A stretch of DNA of 64,000 nucleotides from Litorimonas haliclonae (GCF_965138505.1 NZ_CBCSCO010000002.1:372001-436000), one strand, 5' to 3'. Shown: positions 44,286 to 51,928, numbered from the stretch's first letter. The notes: generated by a model from the letters alone, not told the origin. Translations and numbers: made by a program.

Positions 44286-44313
44286 GGAACGGTCTAAGTA
44301 ATCAGTTTGTTCC
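44286..44313. promoter_or_regulatory. Divergent EcfG-type promoters for the receiver and kinase genes
   Basis: Minus strand: GGAAC (44313-44309), 17-base spacer, CGTT (44291-44288), a perfect consensus toward the receiver gene. Plus strand: GGAAC (44286-44290), 17-base spacer, TGTT (44308-44311), one mismatch, toward the kinase gene. The two sites interlock. Confidence 0.75.
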
Positions 44314-44367
44314 GTTTCATTACAGTGTAAAAACACGAGGTAAATATAACGTCAATGGCTATCGAAT

Positions 44368-45369
44368 ATGTCCAATAGTTTCAACACCCTGAGTGAAGAA
44401 GAATGGTATGAAATTGCGCCTCAAGCTGCTGGCATTGGGCGTTGGATGTGGAATATCACACGAAATGAATGCTCTTTAGATAATGTGGCGCGGTCGATTA
44501 CGGGGCTTTGGGAAAAAAGAGAGGTTTTTCCAGCTCAGGAATATTTCGACACGATCCATCCAGATGATCAGTCTCAGGTTAGAGGCTTAATCGAATCGGC
44601 GAGGAAAGAGCGTAAACTTTATGAAGCCCAATACCGAATTCGAAACGACAAAGGCGAAATAATCTGGCTGGATGGCCGAGGGAAATTTATTAAATCCGAC
44701 GAGGGCGAGGATATATTGGTCGGTGTTCTTTTGGACGTTTCAGACCTTATGGCGGCCAAAGAACATAATGAACTTCTAGCTCATGAGATGGCCCACCGCG
44801 TCAAAAATAACTTATCCTTAATTAGCGGAATGTTCCGGATGGCGGCGCGTTCAGCGAGCACGATTGAAGAGTTGGAACACGCCTTCTTGGGACGGGTCCA
44901 AGCTCTTGGCTCCCTAAACGATTTAACCCTTCGATCCGAGACCCGTAGCGCGTCAGCTCAGGAAATCGCAAAAAAAATTCTGGAATCACTAGACAACGAC
45001 CCTCGGGTGAAAAGTAATATTGACCCTTTCGTTTTAAATGGGGCTGCCGCTCAAACTTTATGCCTTTGCTTAAACGAGCTTATGACGAATGCAGTGAAAC
45101 ATGGCTCGCTTTCCGATCATCACGACGTAGGGAAGGGCGGGGTCTTAAAAATTCTAATGAAAACAGATCTAGACCGGAACGAGTTCAAACTCCTATGGGA
45201 TGAGACATCTTCGCAAGATGTCGCCGCTCCCTCCAAAACAACGGGCTTTGGAATGCGGGTTTTGATGAAAATGACCCGTTCAACCTTCAAAGGAAATCCC
45301 TCTCTAAAATGGAAAGACAATGGGATGACTTTTGAATGTGTCTGGAAGGCTTCCGATATGGGGCTTTAA
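44368..45369 (+). CDS. PAS-domain HisKA_2/HWE-type sensor histidine kinase
   Basis: 333 residues, cytosolic. N-terminal PAS domain (residues about 15-125, WMWNITRNECS and YRIRNDKGEIIWLDGRGKFI). The HisKA_2 dimerisation box EMAHRVKNNLSLISGMFR carries the phospho-His near residue 142. The ATPase domain has NELMTNAVKHG (N box) and a late TGFGMRVLM. HisKA_2 and HWE kinases are the usual inputs to PhyR in Alphaproteobacteria. Divergent from the single-domain receiver, with an EcfG-type promoter. Confidence 0.93.
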   Translation: MSNSFNTLSEEEWYEIAPQAAGIGRWMWNITRNECSLDNVARSITGLWEKREVFPAQEYFDTIHPDDQSQVRGLIESARKERKLYEAQYRIRNDKGEIIWLDGRGKFIKSDEGEDILVGVLLDVSDLMAAKEHNELLAHEMAHRVKNNLSLISGMFRMAARSASTIEELEHAFLGRVQALGSLNDLTLRSETRSASAQEIAKKILESLDNDPRVKSNIDPFVLNGAAAQTLCLCLNELMTNAVKHGSLSDHHDVGKGGVLKILMKTDLDRNEFKLLWDETSSQDVAAPSKTTGFGMRVLMKMTRSTFKGNPSLKWKDNGMTFECVWKASDMGL

Positions 45370-45442
45370 AGTTATGCCTTTAGCCTGGCTTAACGACCTT
45401 TAACGCAACAAATCAGATACTATCACGTATCTTCGTTAAGAC

Positions 45443-45454
45443 GCCGAATTCGGC
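45443..45454. repeat. Perfect 12-bp palindrome before the DJ-1 gene
   Basis: GCCGAATTCGGC. Preceded by AGATAC-TATCAC-GTATCT (45415-45432), another perfect inverted repeat. Both lie in the 151-bp gap upstream of the DJ-1/PfpI gene and may be operator sites; no GGAAC promoter is visible here. Confidence 0.4.
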
Positions 45455-45520
45455 ATCGCGCCAATAATAGTCACATTCCCCCGATGTGCCCGCGGTTTCT
45501 TACGAAACATGGAGATACAA

Positions 45521-46084
45521 ATGACTAAGATCGAAAACGCTAAAGTACTGGTCATTGCGACCAACGGATTTCAGGAGGACGAATTGTTCTCCCCAAAAGA
45601 AGCTTTGGAAAAGGAAGGCGCAACTGTTGAGTTGGCCTCTTTAGAAATGGATGAAATATCGGCAGGTGAAGGTGATAGCCGATCGATTAAACCGGACATG
45701 CTCACTAAAGACGTTAAGTCAGAGGGTTATGACGCTCTCGTTTTACCTGGCGGATTAGCTAACCCAGACAGTCTCCGGACAGAAGAAACAGTAAAGGCTT
45801 TAGTCCAAAGTTTTGCAAAAGAGGGTAAAGTCATAGCGGCGATCTGCCATGCTCCATGGATACTTATTAGCGCAGATCTCGTTAAGGGTCGCGAGATGAC
45901 TTCATATCCTTCTATTCAGGACGATTTGCGTAATGCGGGCGCGAATTGGGTCGATAGAGCGGTAGCAGTTAGTAATGGCATTATCACTAGCCGCTCTCCG
46001 GATGATTTAGAGGCCTTCAACGCCAAAATCGTCGAAGAGATTCGGGAAGGGCGACACGATCGTTCTATCGGAAGTGCGGCGTAA
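45521..46084 (+). CDS. DJ-1/PfpI family protein (general-stress/deglycase type)
   Basis: About 187 residues from the ATG at 45521, which has GGAG five or six bases upstream; the ATG at 45509 lies before this site. Fold features: KVLVIATNGFQEDELFSP near the start, LVLPGGLANPDSLR, and nucleophile elbow AAICHAPWIL with the reactive Cys near residue 115. It resembles YhbO/PfpI-like stress proteins, which act as chaperones, deglycases or glyoxalases. It lies within the stress island and ends in a strong terminator. Confidence 0.93.
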   Translation: MTKIENAKVLVIATNGFQEDELFSPKEALEKEGATVELASLEMDEISAGEGDSRSIKPDMLTKDVKSEGYDALVLPGGLANPDSLRTEETVKALVQSFAKEGKVIAAICHAPWILISADLVKGREMTSYPSIQDDLRNAGANWVDRAVAVSNGIITSRSPDDLEAFNAKIVEEIREGRHDRSIGSAA

Positions 46085-46149
46085 AAAGTCCAATGTACTC
46101 CTGCCGATTTATAGGTGGCGAGGGGTGCTATGACCTCTCATGCAATAAA

Positions 46150-46177
46150 AAAACGGCTCAAATTTTGAGCCGTTTTT
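46150..46177. terminator. Rho-independent terminator after the DJ-1 gene
   Basis: AACGGCTCAAA and TTTTGAGCCGTT form a long perfect stem (46152-46174) followed by a T-run. The flanking A-run makes it active for both the DJ-1 gene and the leftward small gene at 46205. Confidence 0.9.
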
Positions 46178-46204
46178 CATTTCATGCCGTCAGCTTACCT
46201 TAAA

Positions 46205-46345
46205 TTATAACACAAAGACAAATAAAACGACGATCATAATTATTACAATAGCGGTAATAGATAACCCAAGGACACTTGTCATGCCTTTAACCCGGGTTCC
46301 TGTTTTAGCGTCGACCTCTTCGACATGTTCCGGTTCTTTACTCAT
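46205..46345 (-). CDS. Small single-pass membrane protein
   Basis: 46 residues read from sequence: an acidic head (MSKEPEHVEEVDAKTGTR) and one hydrophobic C-terminal segment (LSITAIVIIMIVVLFVFVL). The ATG has TGAGGA eight bases upstream. It follows the holin-like gene by 4 bp, so it belongs to the DUF883 operon. No function known; a membrane stress protein is a guess. Confidence 0.65.
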   Translation of the reverse strand: MSKEPEHVEEVDAKTGTRVKGMTSVLGLSITAIVIIMIVVLFVFVL

Positions 46346-46349
46346 TAGT

Positions 46350-46781
46350 TTAATCCTCAAAAAACTCTTTAGATAGTAACATACCTAAAGTCACGGCGGC
46401 AGATGTTGCCATAATGGGGTTGTGGGAAATTTGAGAAACTAGATTTTTGATCGTTTCGTTCTCTTTTATCACATCAGGCAGTAGAGCACTCAAGGGATCA
46501 TCCTCTAACCCTATCGGGGTTTCGGACTCCGGTTTAGCTAACTTCCTCTTCGCCGTGAAGTAAACAGTGAAGGCAACAGTCAAAAATAAAGCACCTAATG
46601 CTGCGAAAGCGATTTCCGTGGAATATAGGCTTTGTATGAAAACAAAAGCCGCGCAGGTTAGGAATATTGCTCCGATGCCCATTAGAAAATAAGAAAAAGT
46701 AATCCCGAACCGTGATTTGTTCGAGACTACTTTTCTAGATTTCAATAGCAATGAAATCAGATAATATGCTTTTCTAAGCAT
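46350..46781 (-). CDS. Holin-like/DUF-type membrane protein of the DUF883 operon
   Basis: 143 residues with two transmembrane segments (about 30-50 and 60-78) joined by a short turn, then a cytosolic tail and a weakly hydrophobic C-terminus ending EFFED. The layout resembles phage-holin-family (Holin-X-like) proteins, commonly co-transcribed with DUF883 proteins. It follows the DUF883 gene by 6 bp. Likely inner-membrane stress protein; not a phage gene by context. Confidence 0.75.
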   Translation of the reverse strand: MLRKAYYLISLLLKSRKVVSNKSRFGITFSYFLMGIGAIFLTCAAFVFIQSLYSTEIAFAALGALFLTVAFTVYFTAKRKLAKPESETPIGLEDDPLSALLPDVIKENETIKNLVSQISHNPIMATSAAVTLGMLLSKEFFED

Positions 46782-46787
46782 TCGGGC

Positions 46788-47105
46788 CTACCGGCGTGAC
46801 AATGCGCCAAGAACCATGCCCGCGCCCACAGCAATTGCAATGGATGTGAGTGGATTGTCTTTAATAGACGCTTCAGCTTTTGTAGTGAGTTCATCGTAAC
46901 GTGCTTTAGCGATTTCTGTTTTCTCTGCTGTCACATCTTTTACAGCCCGAGTTTTTTGAGACGCACTTGTTTTCGCTTGTATCTTTACAGTCTCTGCCAG
47001 TTTAGCAATGTCGCCACGAAGTGTCTCGAGCTGGTCAGCAATTTTTTCATCCTTACCAGAAAGAGCGACAACGTTTTTCTTTGAGGGACTTTTTGTAGTA
47101 GCCAT
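46788..47105 (-). CDS. DUF883 (ElaB/YqjD-like) membrane-anchored protein
   Basis: 105 residues. Long charged helical part with coiled-coil character, and a C-terminal membrane anchor after the hallmark DNPLTSIAIAVGAGMVLGALSRR-like tail. ElaB/YqjD proteins bind ribosomes or protect the membrane in stationary phase. Start has AAGGAGA upstream. A perfect EcfG-type promoter lies 60 bp upstream on this strand, so it is a likely general-stress gene. Confidence 0.9.
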   Translation of the reverse strand: MATTKSPSKKNVVALSGKDEKIADQLETLRGDIAKLAETVKIQAKTSASQKTRAVKDVTAEKTEIAKARYDELTTKAEASIKDNPLTSIAIAVGAGMVLGALSRR

Positions 47106-47161
47106 GATTATTCTCCTTGTTAATCGTCTTCTCGCGCAGGGTTGCGCTTCTATATAAATCT

Positions 47162-47187
47162 AACGATAGGCAAGGCCTTTAAGTTCC
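47162..47187 (-). promoter_or_regulatory. EcfG-type promoter of the DUF883 operon
   Basis: Minus strand: GGAAC (47187-47183), 17-base spacer, CGTT (47165-47162). Perfect match to the general stress sigma-factor consensus. The ATG is about 60 bp away. Confidence 0.85.
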
Positions 47188-47206
47188 AAGAAAACCTCTT
47201 TAAAAC

Positions 47207-47231
47207 GGAACAAAGAGAGCAGATACTCATA
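47207..47231 (+). promoter_or_regulatory. Weak EcfG-type promoter candidate of the 47254 gene
   Basis: GGAAC (47207-47211), 16-base spacer, CATA (47228-47231). The -35 box is perfect and the -10 matches two of four bases. Divergent with the DUF883 promoter. Confidence 0.35.
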
Positions 47232-47253
47232 TAAGTCCAAAGAGGAAATATTT

Positions 47254-47463
47254 ATGAAACAAGATTACGAAAAATACGACAATCCAGATGCGGTAGTTGC
47301 AGATGATAGTCTAAGCGAGGCTAAGAAAAAAGAGATACTGAAGCAATGGATCGAAGACGAGGAGGCTCTGGTTCGTGGATCTGCCGAGGGCATTCAAGGC
47401 GGCGAAGAGAACCATTTGCAAAGCGCACAAACCGCCTTGATGAAATTAAAAGGCGAAGCGTAA
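47254..47463 (+). CDS. Small acidic hypothetical protein
   Basis: 69 residues, charged and helical (EAKKKEILKQWIEDEEALVR), without a signal peptide or membrane segment. ATG with GAGGA upstream. It matches the pattern of small stress-induced proteins in Alphaproteobacteria but no family is certain. A weak EcfG-type promoter precedes it. Confidence 0.7.
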   Translation: MKQDYEKYDNPDAVVADDSLSEAKKKEILKQWIEDEEALVRGSAEGIQGGEENHLQSAQTALMKLKGEA

Positions 47464-47479
47464 CATGTTCGAAAGAGGC

Positions 47480-48460
47480 CTAGTCTGAGGCCTCTTCTTT
47501 AAAAGGAAATTGAAGGGTCACGCCGTGGCCCTTTTTTCGTTTCTGAATATTGAACTCGCCGCCGAGTTGTCGAGCAAAGCCGCGCATTAATTTATAACCG
47601 ACACCAGTTACGGGCGCTGCCCCCACTCCTTGGCCATTATCAACAACCGAGACGATAATTTCTTCGTTTTCACATATCAAACTAATTGAAACCGTGCCGC
47701 CTTTTGCCAATCCGTGTTTGACAGAGTTCGCTAGGGCTTCGACAATGAAAAGAGCGACTGGAATAACGACATCTGGCTCCATTGCGTCGCATGTCACTTC
47801 AAGATCCACGTCAATGCCAGCTTCGTCGGCGTCTAATCCGGTTTCGAGTTCAGTGATAAGCCGTTTTAAGAAGATATCCATCCGGATGACTCGCAAGTCA
47901 TCTCCTTCGTAGAGTCCTCTATGAACAAGTGCGATGGCATTGATACGGCTGCGGGTTTCCTGGATTGCTTCAAGGCCTGCGACATCAGTCAGCTTTCGTT
48001 CCTGCATGTTCAAAAGTGAAATAATGATTTGAAGATTGTTTTTTACCCGGTGGTGAATTTCCCGCAGCAGTGTTTCCTTTTCAATGAGGTTATCGAGTAA
48101 TTTAGCTTCGCGCTCACTAATATGATCAGCCATTTGGTTGAACGTCATTCCCAGAGAAGAAATTCGTTCGGGAACCCTGTTTAAGTCAGCGACGCGGGCT
48201 TTGAAGTCTCCTTTAGTGAAACGCATAGAAGCCAGGCGTATTTTTCGTAGTGGGGAGAGTATAAGTTTGTCTGTTGAGAACCAGATAGCTGTGTAGGCAA
48301 AACACCAAGCCAGAACGCATATCGTGACATAAAGCGCGCTTCCGGTTTGCAATGAAAGTATCACTGAAAAAATCAAAATCGGAAGCAAGCAGAGGCCCAA
48401 GATCGCGCCGAAGCGGACTCTCAAATCCGTCATTGAAAATTTCGATTCTTTTTTTTCCAA
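47480..48460 (-). CDS. HAMP-domain HisKA_2-type sensor histidine kinase of the stress module
   Basis: 326 residues. Two membrane segments (about 22-42 and 44-60), with a very short periplasmic part, then HAMP, then the HisKA_2 box (LLREIHHRVKNNLQIIISLL, phospho-His near residue 145) and the ATPase domain with EALANSVKHG and GVGYKLMRGFARQLGG. TTG start with GGAAGG upstream. It follows the EcfG sigma gene by 38 bp on the same strand, so it is the natural input kinase for PhyR here (PhyK-like). Confidence 0.93.
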   Translation of the reverse strand: MEKKESKFSMTDLRVRFGAILGLCLLPILIFSVILSLQTGSALYVTICVLAWCFAYTAIWFSTDKLILSPLRKIRLASMRFTKGDFKARVADLNRVPERISSLGMTFNQMADHISEREAKLLDNLIEKETLLREIHHRVKNNLQIIISLLNMQERKLTDVAGLEAIQETRSRINAIALVHRGLYEGDDLRVIRMDIFLKRLITELETGLDADEAGIDVDLEVTCDAMEPDVVIPVALFIVEALANSVKHGLAKGGTVSISLICENEEIIVSVVDNGQGVGAAPVTGVGYKLMRGFARQLGGEFNIQKRKKGHGVTLQFPFKEEASD

Positions 48461-48498
48461 GATTTAGCCTTCCCCGCCACTGTCTCGCATTTCTTATA

Positions 48499-49155
48499 TT
48501 AACGACCGGCGATGGTATCCGCTTCATTCAAAATGGAGCTAATCGCGTCCATTGCTCCGACCGTATCGGCTTCAGTGTTAAAAACTCCAGAGTCCATAAC
48601 GGCTTCAAGCGCTTTTCGTGCCCGGCTCACGCGACTTTTTATAGTTCCAACAGCGCAGTCGCAGATTTCAGCCGCTTCTTCATAGGACAGACCAGAGGCC
48701 CCCACGAGAATTAGGGCTTCTCGCTGATCTTCTTTTAGGCTGTCCAGACCGCGGCGCAGCTCGTTTAGTTGAATTGACTTTTCCTGATCTGCCGTCGCCA
48801 CAATAGTTTGCTCGGCAACTTCCTGATCAAGCGAGGTTGCCCGCCAAGATCGGCGTTTGATAGAATAAAATTGGTTACGAAGGATGGTAAAGGTCCAAGC
48901 TTTCAAGTTTGAGCCCGGTTTAAATTTGTCGCGGGATTTCCAAGCTTTGAGCATCGCGTCTTGGGCGACATCATCCGCGAGGGTTGCATTCCCGCATAGC
49001 GATCGGGAAAAGGCCCGGAGATGGGGGATAAGCTCAGTTAGCTCCTTGCGAAATAGCTCCTCGTCGAGCGGCGCCCACGGGGCTGTGTCGTTAGGATCAT
49101 AGGGAGTAGAGCCCGAAGCGAGCTTTTCCTTGTTTGCGTCGATGTTTTTAGCCAC
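48499..49155 (-). CDS. ecfG: EcfG-type general stress RNA polymerase sigma factor
   Basis: 218 residues from a GTG start one base after the NepR stop. Region 2 (LIPHLRAFSRSLCGNATLADD, DAMLKAWKSRDKF, WTFTILRNQFYS) and region 4 (LREALILVGASGLSYEEAAEIC and GTIKSRVSRARKAL) are clear, with the usual linker. It recognises GGAAC-N16/17-CGTT promoters of the general stress regulon and is kept inactive by NepR. Operon order NepR, EcfG, kinase. Confidence 0.95.
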   Translation of the reverse strand: MAKNIDANKEKLASGSTPYDPNDTAPWAPLDEELFRKELTELIPHLRAFSRSLCGNATLADDVAQDAMLKAWKSRDKFKPGSNLKAWTFTILRNQFYSIKRRSWRATSLDQEVAEQTIVATADQEKSIQLNELRRGLDSLKEDQREALILVGASGLSYEEAAEICDCAVGTIKSRVSRARKALEAVMDSGVFNTEADTVGAMDAISSILNEADTIAGR

Positions 49156-49156
49156 T

Positions 49157-49336
49157 TTACTTGCCCTTATCTGCTTGTTCTAAGAGCGAAAGGAAGTCGT
49201 CTGGTACGGGCTCATTGACGACGCTATCGTAAAGTTGGCGCAGATTGGTCCCTATCTTATCTTTCAATGGGTCTTTCGCAAATTCTTCGCCGGATTTGGC
49301 GCGTTTTTCATCTGATTTCTTCGCGTTTTGCGTCAT
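49157..49336 (-). CDS. nepR: NepR anti-sigma factor
   Basis: 59 residues, read directly from sequence. The core IGTNLRQLYDSVVNEPVPDDF followed by LSLLEQ is the NepR signature. It binds EcfG and releases it when phosphorylated PhyR takes its place. It lies one base upstream of the EcfG start and divergent from PhyR, the canonical arrangement. Lysine-rich N-terminus. ATG at 49336. Confidence 0.93.
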   Translation of the reverse strand: MTQNAKKSDEKRAKSGEEFAKDPLKDKIGTNLRQLYDSVVNEPVPDDFLSLLEQADKGK

Positions 49337-49373
49337 TCGTGGAGGACCCTTCTTATACCCGTTAATTTTTAGC

Positions 49374-49407
49374 TACGCCTTGGAACTTACTTGGTTCCAA
49401 TTGCGTA
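49374..49407. promoter_or_regulatory. Overlapping divergent EcfG promoters of nepR-ecfG and phyR
   Basis: Plus strand: GGAAC (49382-49386), 17-base spacer, CGTA (49404-49407) toward phyR. Minus strand: GGAAC (49398-49394), 16-base spacer, CGTA (49377-49374) toward nepR. The whole element is an imperfect palindrome of about 34 bp with its two -35 boxes nested inside. It indicates autoregulation of both operons. Confidence 0.88.
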
Positions 49408-49488
49408 TGTGCAATAAGTGTAATCAACTTATTAATCATTTAAGCTTTAAACGAAGTAAAGTTTGAAGGACATTCTGAAGGGAAAATT

Positions 49489-50262
49489 ATGAGTCTGGTC
49501 GAAAAATACGCGCCTCAATTACCATATTTGCGGCGGTTCGCCCGCGCTTTGACGGGGACACAAACCGGGGGGGACGCCTATGTCCGTACAGCGCTTCAGG
49601 CTCTCGTGGCGGGCGATGTCGATATGGATGACTCCCTAAGTCCCAAAATTGCTCTTTTTCAAATGTTCCTAGGTATATGGAACACGACGGGCGCGCAATT
49701 GGAAACAGATGATGTGCCAGGCGGGGATGCTCAGTCCGTGAGAATTCACAAATTAACACCGACCTCTCGTCAGGCGTTTTTGCTCAATGCCCTAGAAGGT
49801 ATGTCGGTTGAAGAGATCGCTGTCATTATGGGGGTTTCGCCTGATGAGGCTAAAACCCTCCTAGATCAGGCTGAGGCCGATATTGAAAAAGAATTACGGA
49901 CCAATGTTCTCATCATTGAGGATGAGCCGATCATCGCTGCTGATATTGAAGGTCTCGTCGAGGAATTGGGCCATACAGTTGATGCTATCGCTGCCACTCA
50001 TACAGAAGCTGTTAAAGCAGTCGAAAAAAAGAAACCCGGTATTGTTTTGGCAGATGTTCAATTGGCCGACGGAAGTTCGGGCATTGATGCTGTCACAGAT
50101 ATTTTAGAGACATACGACGTTCCCGTTATTTTCATTACAGCATTCCCGGAACGCCTATTGACAGGAGATAAGCCGGAGCCTGCTTATTTGATTAGTAAGC
50201 CTTTCCGTCCCGAAAACGTGAAAGCCGCTATCAGTCAAGCGCTGTTTTTCCATCACGGATAA
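49489..50262 (+). CDS. phyR: PhyR anti-anti-sigma response regulator
   Basis: 257 residues, fusion of a sigma-like N-terminal domain (QLPYLRRFARALTG, then TSRQAFLLNALEGMSVEEIAVIMG) with a C-terminal receiver (LIIEDEPIIAADIEG, phospho-Asp in VLADVQLADG near residue 190, and SKPFRPENV). On phosphorylation the sigma-like domain binds NepR and frees EcfG. ATG preceded by AAGGGA. Divergent from nepR-ecfG. This defines the general stress module. Confidence 0.96.
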   Translation: MSLVEKYAPQLPYLRRFARALTGTQTGGDAYVRTALQALVAGDVDMDDSLSPKIALFQMFLGIWNTTGAQLETDDVPGGDAQSVRIHKLTPTSRQAFLLNALEGMSVEEIAVIMGVSPDEAKTLLDQAEADIEKELRTNVLIIEDEPIIAADIEGLVEELGHTVDAIAATHTEAVKAVEKKKPGIVLADVQLADGSSGIDAVTDILETYDVPVIFITAFPERLLTGDKPEPAYLISKPFRPENVKAAISQALFFHHG

Positions 50263-50283
50263 CAAATAAAACTGAAATTATAA

Positions 50284-50312
50284 AAGCCCCGTTTAAGACG
50301 GGGCTTTTTTTT
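50284..50312. terminator. Rho-independent terminator after phyR
   Basis: AAGCCCCG (50284-50291) and CGGGGCTT (50299-50306) with a 7-base loop, followed by a T-run. Between phyR and the convergent Crp-family gene. Confidence 0.92.
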
Positions 50313-50324
50313 GATCTAAAATTT

Positions 50325-51041
50325 TTAAAAGGTGAGCTTTTCCAGATGCAAGTACTGACTGTCAAAATTGGATATTTTTTCTAATCTTGGCCGGTCTAGA
50401 ATTTGGATGCCGTTATGATCCGTACTTATGAGCTGATCTGCTTTCAGCTTTGTCAGCGTTCGGGAAATATGCACGACGGATAGGCCTAATGCGTCTGCGA
50501 GCAGGGATTGCGGCACAGGAAGGTACAGGAAGTTTTCCAATTTTCCGGTCGTCGCGGCCATGCGCCGATTTAATTCAAGTATGAGGTGTCCGACCCGCTC
50601 TTTGGCAGAGCGCCGGCCAACCCTAATAATTTGTTCTCGAAGGATGGATTCCTCCTGCACGGCAACCCACCAAAAGGCTGTGGCAAGGGCGGGCTCTTGT
50701 TTAATGGCTGTTAAAAAGTCCGAGGCCTTAAGTCGGCGAAGCGTTAAATCCGTCGCGGCAGACACGTTGTGATCTGATTTGGCGTTGGTTAATGACATCA
50801 TGTCAAAACAATCACCGGGTAACATGAAGTTTAATATCTGACGTCGCCCGTCATCCAAAAGGTCAAAACGGATTGCCCAACCTGATTGTATAATGAAAAC
50901 AAAATCAACAACATCGCCTTCAGATACAATTTCCTGACCGGCTTTTCGGACTTCAATCTTGTGAGGTAAATTTATCAAACCTTCAAAATGTTTCGGGCCA
51001 ACGTCAGCATAATGTGCAACGCGCTTGATAAGTGGGTTCAT
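50325..51041 (-). CDS. Crp/FNR-family transcriptional regulator
   Basis: 238 residues. Cyclic-nucleotide-binding-like N-terminal domain (QEIVSEGDVVDFVFIIQSGWA, DGRRQILNFMLPGDCFD) and C-terminal winged HTH (SQSLLADALGLSVVHISRTL, about 175-195). No FNR-type cysteine cluster. Follows the OmpA-like gene by 18 bp on the same strand. Possibly a global regulator or one that responds to redox or stress; the signal is unknown. Confidence 0.92.
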   Translation of the reverse strand: MNPLIKRVAHYADVGPKHFEGLINLPHKIEVRKAGQEIVSEGDVVDFVFIIQSGWAIRFDLLDDGRRQILNFMLPGDCFDMMSLTNAKSDHNVSAATDLTLRRLKASDFLTAIKQEPALATAFWWVAVQEESILREQIIRVGRRSAKERVGHLILELNRRMAATTGKLENFLYLPVPQSLLADALGLSVVHISRTLTKLKADQLISTDHNGIQILDRPRLEKISNFDSQYLHLEKLTF

Positions 51042-51059
51042 AAGAATTGACTTAGTAAT

Positions 51060-51533
51060 CTAGCTGGTTGCGACCAGATCTGTTTTTTGGTTAAGCTCTA
51101 TTTCTATAACCGCCCGGCGGCCATTTAGCCAGAGGGAATCCCGATCGCCTTGTTCAATTTTGGCATAGATAGGACCGCGAAGACCTGTCGCTTGAATATA
51201 TGATTTGATCTCAGCCTCGCGCTCTTTCATCATCTCCAGTGTTTCATCATTATTGTAAACAACGACATTCAACGCTTCAATTTCACAATTATTCGTTACG
51301 TCTGAGGCTGTGTTAATTAGTTCCGCCGAATGCTGGGTAATAAACTGATCGTGAAAATAGACGGGAATCTCACCTGATTGACAGTTGCTCATTTCCTCAA
51401 TTGTCAGCTCGATGGAGGTATTGTAACTCAGGCTCTCTTTTCTTAGAGAACTCCCGTTGCTTTCCGCTTGCACATTTAAGGACAGAAAGATCACAGGGAT
51501 CAAAGCGGAGCTGGCAAAAAAGAGTTTTAACAT
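51060..51533 (-). CDS. Secreted protein with a degenerate OmpA-like domain
   Basis: 157 residues, signal peptide ending VQA-E near residue 23. Strand-helix pattern IPVYFHDQFITQHSAELINTA and late GRRAVIEIEL resemble the OmpA C-terminal domain, but the peptidoglycan-binding core residues are degenerate, and two Cys (CQSGE, NNCEIE) may form a disulphide. A possible EcfG-type promoter lies 45 bp upstream (51601-51577). OmpA relationship is tentative. Confidence 0.75.
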   Translation of the reverse strand: MLKLFFASSALIPVIFLSLNVQAESNGSSLRKESLSYNTSIELTIEEMSNCQSGEIPVYFHDQFITQHSAELINTASDVTNNCEIEALNVVVYNNDETLEMMKEREAEIKSYIQATGLRGPIYAKIEQGDRDSLWLNGRRAVIEIELNQKTDLVATS

Positions 51534-51576
51534 GGTTCAATATCTGGTTGGTTGTAAGTAGTCGTCTTCTCATAGT

Positions 51577-51601
51577 AACTGGTTTGGCTCGCTTCGGTTC
51601 C
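51577..51601 (-). promoter_or_regulatory. EcfG-type promoter candidate of the OmpA-like gene
   Basis: Minus strand: GGAAC (51601-51597), 16-base spacer, AGTT (51580-51577). One mismatch to CGTT. Confidence 0.5.
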
Positions 51602-51644
51602 CTCATTCCAGCACGAAAATTTAATTTTTATGACCAGAAATTGA

Positions 51645-51669
51645 GGAACTGGCAAAACCGATAGGCGTA
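51645..51669 (+). promoter_or_regulatory. EcfG-type promoter of the DUF2945 gene
   Basis: GGAAC (51645-51649), 16-base spacer, CGTA (51666-51669), 44 bp before the start. Divergent from the previous candidate. Confidence 0.8.
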
Positions 51670-51712
51670 AGCTTCGTAAATATTAGAACCTACGCAGACT
51701 ATAGGAGACATG

Positions 51713-51928
51713 ATGACGACTTATAAAGAAGGTGCAAAGGTCCAGTGGGACTGGGCAAGCGGCACGGCTACAGGAAAAGTTGAGACTGTTTACACGGAAG
51801 ACGTTACCCGAAAAATTAAGGGGACCGAGGTCAAACGCAAAGCAAGTAAAGACGAACCAGCCTATTATATTAAACAGGATGACGGCGACGGCGTACTCAA
51901 GTCCCATTCAGAAGTAAAAAAAGCCTAA
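51713..51928 (+). CDS. DUF2945 (hypervirulence-associated HVA1-like) protein
   Basis: 71 residues; the ATG at 51713 is preferred over 51710 because GGAG lies five bases upstream. Family features are KEGAKVQWDWASGTATGKV, IKGTEVKRKASKDEPAYYI and the C-terminal GDGVLKSHSEVKKA. Small cytosolic protein; function unknown, often in stress regulons. Preceded by a clear EcfG-type promoter. Confidence 0.88.
   Translation: MTTYKEGAKVQWDWASGTATGKVETVYTEDVTRKIKGTEVKRKASKDEPAYYIKQDDGDGVLKSHSEVKKA

Noticed and set aside
46350..46781. Phage holin and prophage remnant
   Set aside because: No phage genes nearby; such holin-like proteins commonly accompany DUF883 genes in bacterial chromosomes.
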